Shown: positions 1 through 5,968 of the stretch, piece by piece
Position numbering within the stretch: position 1 is the first letter of the stretch
Layout: each line of letters opens with the position of its first letter
From: Planctomycetaceae bacterium
GTDB lineage: Bacteria > Planctomycetota > Planctomycetia > Pirellulales > Thermoguttaceae
Direction of reading: 5' to 3'
DNA: 6,683 nt
Assembly (NCBI GenBank): GCA_031267635.1
Contig: JAIRYX010000275.1
Location: 1 to 6,683, forward strand
Made by a program: the position numbers and the translations under genes
The notes under the pieces: model-generated
What the model saw: the letters and a program-made list of their open reading frames with translations, nothing else
The model's database searches: none
Told to the model about the DNA's origin: nothing

Positions 1-272
1 TCGGCGAAAAATCAAGTTGTACTTGCGCGTTTTCAGAGAAGATACCAATTACCGCACAAGCGGGAAAAACAGTCGAGTTGCGAATTAAAACGCAGCTTCC
101 AAAATATGAAAGCGGTTACGATCAAATCATTTCATTGATGGTTGCGGAGTCGGGGCGTTTGGCAATGCACCCGGTTCAAGTAACGGTACGCATTTCCAAT
201 CCGCTTAAAATACCAGTGAGTGTTGAAGAAAAACAAAATAATGATGTTCCTCAAACAGATGATCTCAAATAA
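1..272 (+). CDS. C-terminal part of a DUF1573-like (Ig-fold) protein, 5' end outside the window
   Basis: An open frame, in phase from base 3, enters from the left edge and stops at the TAA at 270-272, giving 89 visible residues. It contains a Cys-x-Cys (SSCTCAF) near the visible start. A short proline/alanine turn (PITAQAGKTVEL) follows, then alternating hydrophobic strands (IISLMVAE, VQVTVRIS), and a polar, acidic tail ends the protein. This layout resembles the end of DUF1573-type immunoglobulin-like domains, which are frequent in planctomycete and Bacteroidetes envelope proteins and carry a Cys-x-Cys before a 'P-I-pGG' turn. That match is from memory and only moderate. A TTG at 78 could be read as a start, but the frame is open upstream and the Cys motif lies there, so I treat the gene as truncated by the window. 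Function unknown; an envelope location would fit but the N-terminus is not visible. Confidence 0.55.
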   Translation, partial: GEKSSCTCAFSEKIPITAQAGKTVELRIKTQLPKYESGYDQIISLMVAESGRLAMHPVQVTVRISNPLKIPVSVEEKQNNDVPQTDDLK

Positions 273-288
273 CAACGGGAAAAATCTC

Positions 289-311
289 TTGCGTCAAATA
301 CTCTGACGCAA
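289..311 (+). terminator. Hairpin terminator candidate after the partial gene
   Basis: TTGCGTCA at 289-296 pairs perfectly with TGACGCAA at 304-311 around a 7-base loop, starting 16 bases after the stop codon. The tail is not a clean U-tract: ATGAAGTTTT follows, then a second weak AAGTTTT/AAAACTT hairpin ending in TTTTG near 331. Position and stem are convincing, the tail is imperfect. Confidence 0.5.
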
Positions 312-510
312 ATGAAGTTTTAAAAACTTTTGTAACTCTTCCGTCGCCTCCGATTTTTTCGGTTTTGAGTCATAAATGATGGGATTTTCATTGAAAAAAT
401 TCTTGTCTATTTGGCGTCTCTCTTTCAAATCGCCAAAAATTTTAATGAGTAAAATTTTGCCAGATTTTATTTAAAACCGCGAGAATAGTTACGATAAATT
501 TACAAAAACC

Positions 511-539
511 TTGTTAAATTCTTTTAAATCAAGTACAAT
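511..539 (+). promoter_or_regulatory. Sigma-70-type promoter candidate for gltD
   Basis: TTGTTA (511-516) matches the -35 consensus at 4 of 6 positions. A 17-base spacer separates it from TACAAT (534-539), a 5 of 6 match to the -10 box. Transcription would start near 546, about 80 bases before the gltD ATG. The surrounding DNA is AT-rich, so chance matches are possible, but the ideal spacing favours a real site. Confidence 0.5.
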
Positions 540-576
540 AATAGATTGCGTCATGTTAATTTATTCAATAGATTGC
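540..576. repeat. 10-base direct repeat just downstream of the gltD -10 box
   Basis: AATAGATTGC occurs exactly at 540-549 and again at 567-576, start to start 27 bases apart. The first copy abuts the -10 box and covers the predicted transcription start. A repressor bound there would block gltD transcription, so it is a candidate operator. That role is inference; two 10-base copies in AT-rich DNA are suggestive only. Confidence 0.35.
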
Positions 577-624
577 CATTTTTGCACACAAACCTGCCTC
601 GAAAAACTTTTTTAACTAACAATC

Positions 625-2064
625 ATGAAATCGAAACAACATTACCTTGACATTGTGCGTCAGGACGCAGGATATCTTCCGCCGCAGGAACGGTTGACGA
701 ATTTTAATGAATTTGCGTTGCGGCTCACGCAGGACGAACTGTATGAACAGGCGTCGCGATGTATGGAATGCGGCGTGCCGTTTTGTCATAATGTCGGCTG
801 TCCGCTTGGCAATCCGATTCCCGAATTTAACGAGTTGGTCGCGACCGAAAACTGGAAACCGGCAAGCGATTTACTTCATTCGACGAACAATTTTCCTGAA
901 TGGACGGGGCGGCTTTGTCCCGCGCTTTGCGAAGCATCGTGCGTGCATCGAATCAACGGACCGGCGGTAACAATCAAACAATTGGAACTCGCTATTATCG
1001 AATACGCTTGGCAACAAGATTGGATTCAACCGGTTCTGTCGTTGACGTCTACAGGGAAACGTGTTGCGGTCATCGGAAGCGGTCCGGCGGGATTGGCGGC
1101 GGCACAACAGCTTGCCCGTGCCGGACACGAAGTTGTCGTTTATGAACGGGATTCCGCACCGGGCGGAATTTTGCGGTTCGGGATTCCCGATTTCAAACTC
1201 GAAAAATATATTATTGACCGGCGGCTGAATCAAATGAAAGCGGAAGGAGTTCGGTTTGAAGTGAACGTCGAAATCGGGACGGACATTTCACCGAAATACT
1301 TGCAGCGTCACTTCGACGCGGTTTGTCTTACCGGTGGTGCGATGGAACCGCGCGACTGTCTTGTGTCGGGACGAAGTGCGGACGGCATTTATTTTGCGAT
1401 GGAATATCTGATTGCCGGCAATCACGCGGTGCATGAAGGGCGGCGAAGTACGATTGACGCGAAAGGAAAGAACGTCGTGGTTATCGGCGGTGGCGATACC
1501 GGCGCGGACTGTCTCGGTACGGCGTTACGTCAAGGAGCGTCGCATGTCGAACAGATTGAAATTATGCCGAAACCTCCGGAACACGAAAATCCGCTTACAC
1601 CTTGGCCTCAATGGCCCAATATTTTGCGAGTAGGAACGTCGCATGTGGAGGGCGGCAATCGACGATGGGCGGTTAATACGAAAAATTTCCGTGTCGAGAA
1701 CAACCATGTAACCGGTTTGGATTGTGTTTCCGTCCATTGGAAAAACGGCAAACCGGAAGAAATCTCCGGCAGTGGTTTTTCGCTGAACGCCGACCTCGTA
1801 TTACTTGCGCTTGGTTTTGTACACCCGAAACATGACGCATTATTAGAACAGTTCGACATCGCTCTCGACCAACGCGGTAACGTACAAGTTGATCCGTTGA
1901 CCTCAATGACCAATACAACCGGCGTATTTTCCGCAGGCGACATGCAAACCGGCGCGAGTCTTGTCGTGCGCGCTATTGACAGCGGACGCCGCATGGCGTT
2001 TCATGTGGACAATTATCTGCTCAATTCATCGTCGTTGCCGTTTATGCCGAACGGGTTGAAGTAA
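625..2064 (+). CDS. gltD: Glutamate synthase (NADPH) small (beta) subunit, GltD
   Basis: The 479-aa product has the usual GltD length and full domain order. The N-terminal iron-sulfur segment carries C46, C49, C54 and C59 (CMECGVPFC...C) and then C98, C102 and C106 in GRLCPALCEASC, the ligands expected for two [4Fe-4S] clusters. A GSGPAG nucleotide-binding loop at 151-156 binds FAD. GGGDTGADC at 288-296 is the second Rossmann loop, for NADPH. GVFSAGD at 433-439 is the typical C-terminal FAD contact. In the family, the beta subunit takes electrons from NADPH and passes them to the alpha subunit GltB, which makes two glutamates from glutamine and 2-oxoglutarate in the cytoplasm. No gltB lies beside it: the upstream gene is unrelated. 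GltB may be encoded elsewhere, or this could be a stand-alone GltD-like oxidoreductase of the same family. The ATG at 625 gives the expected N-terminus although no Shine-Dalgarno is visible. Confidence 0.93.
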   Translation: MKSKQHYLDIVRQDAGYLPPQERLTNFNEFALRLTQDELYEQASRCMECGVPFCHNVGCPLGNPIPEFNELVATENWKPASDLLHSTNNFPEWTGRLCPALCEASCVHRINGPAVTIKQLELAIIEYAWQQDWIQPVLSLTSTGKRVAVIGSGPAGLAAAQQLARAGHEVVVYERDSAPGGILRFGIPDFKLEKYIIDRRLNQMKAEGVRFEVNVEIGTDISPKYLQRHFDAVCLTGGAMEPRDCLVSGRSADGIYFAMEYLIAGNHAVHEGRRSTIDAKGKNVVVIGGGDTGADCLGTALRQGASHVEQIEIMPKPPEHENPLTPWPQWPNILRVGTSHVEGGNRRWAVNTKNFRVENNHVTGLDCVSVHWKNGKPEEISGSGFSLNADLVLLALGFVHPKHDALLEQFDIALDQRGNVQVDPLTSMTNTTGVFSAGDMQTGASLVVRAIDSGRRMAFHVDNYLLNSSSLPFMPNGLK

Positions 2065-2187
2065 ATGAAGAAAAGCATAAAGAAGAGAAGAATGGAAAGC
2101 GTCTGCATTGACGAAAAAAGCAATCAGCGGTACGAGAGGAACAAAGCGTTGGGGACAATGAACGCTGACGTAATCAATAAAAGTTAA
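2065..2187 (+). CDS. Possible 40-aa basic small protein between gltD and pyrE
   Basis: The ATG directly follows the gltD stop codon (TAAATG), and the frame stays open for 40 codons to a TAA at 2185-2187. The protein begins MKKSIKKRRMESVC and is rich in Lys and Arg at the N-terminus, with a mixed polar remainder (NQRYERNKALGTMN). There is no membrane segment and no motif I recognise. The start could be reached by translational coupling with gltD; a weak GAAG lies just before it. The stop is 18 bases before the pyrE ATG. The frame fills nearly the whole gltD-pyrE gap, which is why I list it. It may equally be untranslated spacer, since 40 open codons in a 141-base gap can arise by chance. Confidence 0.25.
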   Translation: MKKSIKKRRMESVCIDEKSNQRYERNKALGTMNADVINKS

Positions 2188-2192
2188 AAATA

Positions 2193-2199
2193 GGAAGGA
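2193..2199 (+). promoter_or_regulatory. Strong ribosome binding site of pyrE
   Basis: GGAAGGA sits 6 bases before the ATG at 2206, a good Shine-Dalgarno match. It fixes the pyrE start and contrasts with gltD and the sigma-54 activator gene, neither of which shows a clear one. Confidence 0.75.
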
Positions 2200-2205
2200 T
2201 TCATT

Positions 2206-2778
2206 ATGGCGTATCATCGTGAACGGTTGAAAGAGTTAATCAAAGAGAAATCGTTAAAATTCGGAGACTTTACTCTCGCATCGGGGAAAAAGGCGAAATA
2301 TTATCTTGACGGTAAACAAGTCGTGTTGGACGCGGAAGGCGCGATGTTAATTGGCGAGGGAATTTTGGAACTTATTTTGGAAGGCGGTGGTATTCCCGAA
2401 GCGGTGGGAGGTATGGCAATTGGAGCCGATCCCATCACGGCGTCCGTCATCACGATTGCCGGAACACGAGGAATCCCATTGAAAGGATGTATGGTTCGTA
2501 AAGAAGCGAAAGATCACGGAACGCAAAAATTTGTGGAAGGTCCGGTGCAATCGGGCGATCATATTGTTGTCGTTGAAGACGTCGTAACAACCGGCGGCTC
2601 GTCGCTTTTAGCGATAGAGCGTCTCGAAGCGGCGGGCTTGATTGTGAATGAAATCATTGCGATTATCGACAGAATGGAAGGCGGACGCGATGCGTTTACC
2701 GGTCGCGGCTATCAATTCCGTTCGCTTTTTACCATCAAAGATTTCGGTATTGAACCGCCTGAAAACGTCCGTAAATAA
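2206..2778 (+). CDS. pyrE: Orotate phosphoribosyltransferase
   Basis: The 190-aa product has normal PyrE length. It transfers the phosphoribosyl group of PRPP to orotate, giving orotidine 5'-phosphate, the fifth step of de novo UMP synthesis in the cytoplasm. ASGKKAKYY at 25-33 is the N-terminal PRPP/orotate-binding segment. VRKEAKDHG at 97-105 is the flexible catalytic loop, with the conserved lysines and histidine. VVVEDVVTTGGSS at 121-133 is the PRPP-binding motif with two acidic/hydrophobic positions followed by TTGGS. The start is set by the GGAAGGA ribosome binding site. pyrE lies 141 bases after gltD on the same strand with no clear terminator between, so the two may share a transcript, but the gap leaves room for a promoter of its own. 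The gene ends in a hairpin shared with a converging gene. The pyrE call is firm; an orotate-unrelated phosphoribosyltransferase is unlikely given the KxxxKxHG loop. Confidence 0.95.
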   Translation: MAYHRERLKELIKEKSLKFGDFTLASGKKAKYYLDGKQVVLDAEGAMLIGEGILELILEGGGIPEAVGGMAIGADPITASVITIAGTRGIPLKGCMVRKEAKDHGTQKFVEGPVQSGDHIVVVEDVVTTGGSSLLAIERLEAAGLIVNEIIAIIDRMEGGRDAFTGRGYQFRSLFTIKDFGIEPPENVRK

Positions 2779-2790
2779 TAGTAACGGACG
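2766..2790. terminator. Hairpin across the pyrE stop, possibly bidirectional terminator
   Basis: CGTCCGT (2766-2772) pairs perfectly with ACGGACG (2784-2790), leaving an 11-base loop that contains the pyrE stop codon. On the plus strand AAAAC and then TTTTT (2796-2800) follow; on the minus strand the stem is followed by TTTTC. It lies between two convergent genes whose stops are only 20 bases apart, so it would serve both. Both tails are short or offset, so strength is uncertain. Confidence 0.6.
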
Positions 2791-2798
2791 AAAACTTT

Positions 2799-4937
2799 TT
2801 ATTCTTTTTCCAATTCATACCGTTTAATTTTCCGGTCGAGAGTTGTTCGTTCGATACCGAGAATACGAGCGGCGCTGCTTTTGTTCCATTCGCAGAATTG
2901 CAGCGTCGCTTCAATGTGTTGTTTTTCCCATTGCTCTAATGTCATCGGTGTATATTTTTTCGTATCGTCATGATATTCCGGCGTTTCCTCCGCTCCTTGT
3001 AACGGATCGGAGATTAAGACGTTCCAATCGTTTCGCGGCGGTAGCGAAGAAAGACTGGAAATATTGGTATCACCAGTGGTTCGTAACGAAGAAAGCACGA
3101 CGTCGGATTCTTGAATCAAAGATTCGGTTCCCAATAACATCGCGCGTTCAATCACATTTTTTAATTCGCGGACGTTTCCGGGCCATCGGTATTCCCGCAA
3201 AAGCTGTTTCGCCGATTCAGAAAATCCATCGACTTTTCTGCCTGTCTCATTACGAAAACGTTCTAAGAAATGATAAGCAAGTACCATAATGTCTTCTTTG
3301 CGTTTTCGGAGCGGCGACACGACAATTTCCAATACGCGCAGGCGGAAAAAAAGATCATGCCGAAAACGTCCTTCGGTCACTTCTTTTTCGAGATCGCGGT
3401 TCGTTGCCGCAACAACGCGCACATCGACAGTAACCGGCGTATTGCCGCCGACTCGCTCAAACGGATGTCCTTCTAAAACCCGCAAAAATTTCGCTTGCAA
3501 CGCAGGACTCATTTCTCCGATTTCATCAAGAAATAGTGTTCCGTGATGTGCCGCTTCAAACTTTCCGATTTTGCGTTCCGTCGCGCCGGTGAACGCTCCT
3601 TTTTCATGTCCGAACAATTCGCTTGCAAGAAGACTTTCGGAAACCGCCGCGCAGTTCAGGCAGACAAAGGGTTTTGCTTTTCTCGAACCGGCAAAATGCA
3701 CAGCCCGCGCGATCAATTCTTTGCCGGTTCCGCTTTCGCCGCGAACAAGAAGCGTGGCTTTTCCTTCGCTGACACGTTCAATCAAATGACCAACATGCCG
3801 CATCGCCGGACTGACGCCGATGATTTCGGTATCTTTACTGAGCAACTCCCGCAAAATAGTATTTTCTTGTTTCGTTTCATTGAGATGTGCGCTCAATTCT
3901 TTTTCTCGCGTTAAATGAGTAAGAACCGCGCCAAGCGTGTCGGCAACCGCCAACGTGTATTCGAGGTCTTCCGACGTAAAAATCCGTCCCGCAAGTTGAT
4001 TATATAAATGAATCAATCCCAACACGCGATCCTGAAAGCGAATCGGAGCCGCTAATGTATTAAATACCGGAACTGCATTCGGCGCCGATGCGGACACTTC
4101 GTTTATATCGGACGTTAGTTTTGCGGAAGAATCTTTGCCGTTATTCATAAGAATGGCTTCACGATTCTCGATTACTGTTTTTGCCAAAGCTTCTGAAATA
4201 TGTAAATATTTTTGACTTTCCGGTTTCACGCTCGCAATCAATCGAAGTTGAGAAACGCGAAACGCCGATTTGACTTCTTGAGGCAGTAGCCAAAGCGCCG
4301 CAACGTCCGCACCGGTTGCTTGCAAAAGCCCTTCCAAGACCGTTTGTGCCGTATCGTTAAGAGAGGCGGATTTTCCCAACCGAAACGCAAGCTGACACAA
4401 GTGAGACGAATCATATCCCGCTTGAGTCATGCGAAGAGCCGTTGTTCCTTTACCGACATTCAAAAAGGAAGTTTGCGTCCGCCACTCTGTAACGGCTTGC
4501 GGATCAAACGGAGAACGGCTCGGTACAACGCCGTCCGCTTCAGAAATTCCAAACATCCCCGTACCACCTAAAACCTGATCGCGCGGCGAGTCGCTTTCCG
4601 TATCGTTCGCGTCCGTTTGGGAATTGTCCGATACGGCGTCTGTCAATTGAAATCGAATTTCACAATGCCCAATCCAAATCCTATCTCCATCTTCAAGCGG
4701 AGCGTCGTCTTTGAGAATTTGATTGCCGTGAATTGTTCCGTTTCGGCTTTTCAAGTCGCGGACATACCATTTTCCTTGCTGAAAATAAATGGCGGCGTGT
4801 TTTCGGCTTGCACGCTCATCTTCAAGAAAGACCGTGCATTTGGAGGAACGCCCCAATGTTGTTTCCGAGGCGGAAGAAAGGGAATACTCCCGCGTTTTTT
4901 GTCTTTCCGCATTGACTGTTAAAATCGCTCTCTGCAT
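2799..4937 (-). CDS. Sigma-54-dependent transcriptional activator with FHA and GAF domains
   Basis: The 712-aa protein would bind DNA and use ATP to open promoters bound by sigma-54 RNA polymerase. Domains in order: an FHA domain at about 5-98, with LGR (28-30), SRKH (44-47) and SRNGT (64-68), the residues that recognise phosphothreonine; a polar linker at about 100-170; a GAF domain at about 175-345; a short helical linker at 346-370; then the AAA+ domain at about 372-605. The AAA+ domain has Walker A GESGTGKE (400-407), the sigma-54 contact loop GAFTGA (447-452), Walker B GTLFLDEIG (466-474), FRHDLFFRL (525-533) with the arginine finger region, and WPGNVREL (585-592). A low-complexity linker (about 615-665) leads to a C-terminal Fis-type helix-turn-helix (about 668-712, SSAARILGIERTTLDRKI). 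There is no receiver domain, so control is probably by Ser/Thr kinase signalling through FHA and by a small ligand through GAF; target genes are unknown. FHA-fronted activators are common in Planctomycetota and Myxococcota. The ATG at 4937 starts the FHA fold directly; no clear Shine-Dalgarno precedes it. Confidence 0.92.
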   Translation of the reverse strand: MQRAILTVNAERQKTREYSLSSASETTLGRSSKCTVFLEDERASRKHAAIYFQQGKWYVRDLKSRNGTIHGNQILKDDAPLEDGDRIWIGHCEIRFQLTDAVSDNSQTDANDTESDSPRDQVLGGTGMFGISEADGVVPSRSPFDPQAVTEWRTQTSFLNVGKGTTALRMTQAGYDSSHLCQLAFRLGKSASLNDTAQTVLEGLLQATGADVAALWLLPQEVKSAFRVSQLRLIASVKPESQKYLHISEALAKTVIENREAILMNNGKDSSAKLTSDINEVSASAPNAVPVFNTLAAPIRFQDRVLGLIHLYNQLAGRIFTSEDLEYTLAVADTLGAVLTHLTREKELSAHLNETKQENTILRELLSKDTEIIGVSPAMRHVGHLIERVSEGKATLLVRGESGTGKELIARAVHFAGSRKAKPFVCLNCAAVSESLLASELFGHEKGAFTGATERKIGKFEAAHHGTLFLDEIGEMSPALQAKFLRVLEGHPFERVGGNTPVTVDVRVVAATNRDLEKEVTEGRFRHDLFFRLRVLEIVVSPLRKRKEDIMVLAYHFLERFRNETGRKVDGFSESAKQLLREYRWPGNVRELKNVIERAMLLGTESLIQESDVVLSSLRTTGDTNISSLSSLPPRNDWNVLISDPLQGAEETPEYHDDTKKYTPMTLEQWEKQHIEATLQFCEWNKSSAARILGIERTTLDRKIKRYELEKE

Positions 4938-5013
4938 ATTGGATTACCAGAAACGTTTCAAGGAATTTTATTCTTTATCAAAGTTTGACGGCTCAATTCC
5001 GATTTCGGGTGAT

Positions 5014-5311
5014 GTTACTCAAGGGATAGTTTACTCGTTACTGTCAATTTTACTACCGCCGCCCTTATTTATCAAGTTTCCCTTAGTAGCCGACATAGTC
5101 CTCCCAAACGCGCCCTTATGTCCTTATGTTTTAGACCATGGATCGTTATCAAACCAAACGGAACGAAACATAAGGGAATAAGGGCGCATGCTTGGCGCAA
5201 TTTGGGCTACTAATAGCAAAGTTGATAAATAAGGGCGGCAATAATAATGTATTCCGGTAAAACTGACGGTCGTTACCCAGTTGCCGTGCGGATTTATTTG
5301 GGTTGAGTAAC
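5014..5311. repeat. Palindromic element A, nested inverted repeats with CCCTTAT words
   Basis: Five nested pairings share one centre. From outside in: GTTACTCAA 5014-5022 with TTGAGTAAC 5303-5311; GTCAATTTTAC 5043-5053 with GTAAAACTGAC 5257-5267 (one mismatch); a perfect 18-base pair 5058-5075 with 5222-5239; TTAGTAGCC 5083-5091 with GGCTACTAA 5205-5213; and an inner 22-base pair 5110-5131 with 5166-5187 (20 matches) around a 34-base loop. The word CCCTTAT or a one-base variant recurs at 5062, 5080 (CCCTTAG), 5113 and 5121 on the left arm, and as ATAAGGG at 5170, 5178 and 5229 on the right. The two inner copies on each arm are tandem 8-mers. No target-site duplication is visible at the ends. 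It could be a structured RNA, a mobile MITE-like element or a protein-binding array. Confidence 0.8.
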
Positions 5312-5479
5312 GGAATCGTTACAGTATTGTATCAATCAATCCCCCAAATGTGAAATCAACAGAAAGGTTTTACTATTGCCGGTAAATTCTTCACGCTTGA
5401 AATTTTCGGCTTTTATCAAAAGTCACTATTCAGTGGAATGTAAGTTGGAGCATTTCGATGTGAGCATTTCGTATTTTTT

Positions 5480-5661
5480 AACCTCATTTCCACCTAATTT
5501 TCTTAACAAAACAACCTCAGTAGCATAAAGGTTTCCCCAAAACCAACCTCATTACCTCATTTATGATTTCTTTTTTGATGAGGTAATGAGGTTATCGTTG
5601 TGGAGGATTCATGGGGGCTACTGAGGTTGTTTTGTTAAGAAAATTAGGTGGAAATGAGGTT
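5480..5661. repeat. Palindromic element B, 45-base perfect arms with ACCTCAT words
   Basis: Outer arms 5480-5524 and 5617-5661 are perfect reverse complements over 45 bases. Inner arms 5545-5560 and 5578-5593 match over 16 bases, leaving a 17-base loop rich in T. The word ACCTCAT (or ACCTAAT, ACCTCAG) occurs at 5481, 5492, 5514, 5546 and 5554, with 5546-5561 an exact tandem 8-mer. The right arm has the complementary ATGAGGT type words at 5578, 5586, 5621, 5643 and 5654. AGTAGC (5519-5524) and GCTACT (5617-5622) form the inner end of the outer stem, as in element A. Perfect 45-base arms imply recent origin, gene conversion between the arms, or selection. No flanking duplication is visible. Confidence 0.9.
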
Positions 5662-5662
5662 T

Positions 5663-5877
5663 GGGACACAAGCAACATTGCCTGAATCGTATGACTTTTG
5701 GGACACAAGGGATAGGCAACATTATCACAAAGTCAAGTCGTATTGGCAAGGGACAACCGGCATTCGCCAAACAGGAATTCCCTTTTGTCCCTAAAGTCCC
5801 TCATGTCCCTTTGATTTTAAAGGGCAAGCGGAATTATCACAAAGGCAATCAGCATTGGTCAAAAAGGGAGACTTTAG
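5663..5877. repeat. Repeat element C, GGGACA words then TGTCCC words
   Basis: GGGACA occurs at 5663, 5700 and 5750. The reverse complement TGTCCC or its variant AGTCCC follows at 5786, 5795 and 5804, spaced 9 bases apart. Thus three words point one way and then three the other. CCCTTT 5807-5812 pairs with AAAGGG 5819-5824, and CTAAAGTC 5791-5798 pairs with GACTTTAG 5870-5877. A direct repeat with the exact core ATTATCACAAAG lies at 5721-5732 and 5833-5844, with weaker similarity on both sides, including ATTGG a few bases on. It is less symmetrical than A and B and may be a decayed or different member of the same kind. It begins two bases after element B ends. Confidence 0.55.
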
Positions 5878-5904
5878 ATTACCTATTATACCTAAAACCA
5901 CCAG

Positions 5905-5968
5905 CGTGTGTCAGATTACCATCAATTCTCGTGTGTGCCTCACACTAACCCACGTGTGCGACCACACG
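5905..5968. repeat. Repeat element D, CGTGTG/CACAC hairpins
   Basis: CGTGTG is found at 5905, 5930 and 5953. GTGTG 5931-5935 can pair with CACAC 5941-5945, and CGTGTG 5953-5958 with CACACG 5963-5968 around a 4-base loop. A longer pairing of 5905-5912 with 5960-5968 (one bulged base) is also possible. The last hairpin lies 26 bases beyond the pseudogene stop on the minus strand and could have ended its transcript, but no U-tract follows. Confidence 0.45.

Larger units (their letters stand above)
273..624. other. AT-rich spacer between the partial gene and gltD
   Basis: No credible gene lies in these 352 bases. The left part holds a terminator candidate at 289-311. A small CCGA-T5-TCGG hairpin at 350-362, followed by TTTT, could be a second weak terminator. 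The right part holds a sigma-70-like promoter at 511-539 and a 10-base direct repeat just after it. The leader from the predicted transcription start to the gltD ATG would be roughly 80 bases. No Shine-Dalgarno sequence is visible before the gltD ATG; the bases in front are A/T rich. Confidence 0.6.

Noticed and set aside
411..427. Possible -24/-12 sigma-54 promoter upstream of gltD (TTGGCGTCTCTCTTTCA)
   Set aside because: The GG is present, but the -12 element has TC where GC is required, and there is a better sigma-70 promoter closer to gltD.
871..1233. Minus-strand and other-frame open reading frames inside gltD, pyrE and the sigma-54 activator gene
   Set aside because: They are shadows of strongly supported genes and their peptides show no domain or plausible composition.
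3543..3914. Plus-strand 123-codon frame opposite the AAA+ domain
   Set aside because: It is antisense to the best conserved part of the activator, which explains its length; no independent signal supports it.
5192..5208. TTGGCGC...GGGC in element A as a sigma-54 promoter
   Set aside because: The -24 half is partial and the -12 half lacks TTGC; the bases are better explained by the inverted repeat.
5480..5661. Insertion sequence or MITE bounded by terminal inverted repeats
   Set aside because: No transposase remnant inside and no target-site duplication at either end (GTATTTTTT on the left, TTGGGACAC on the right). A mobile origin stays possible but is not shown.
5661..5948. 95-codon plus-strand frame starting at TTG in the repeat region
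   Set aside because: No ribosome binding site and no recognisable domain. Its peptide is dictated by the GGGACA/TGTCCC repeat words, and it begins inside the arm of element B.
5014..5968. CRISPR array
   Set aside because: Repeats are 7-9 base words in both orientations with irregular spacing, not uniform 20-40 base direct repeats separated by equal spacers, and no cas gene is near.
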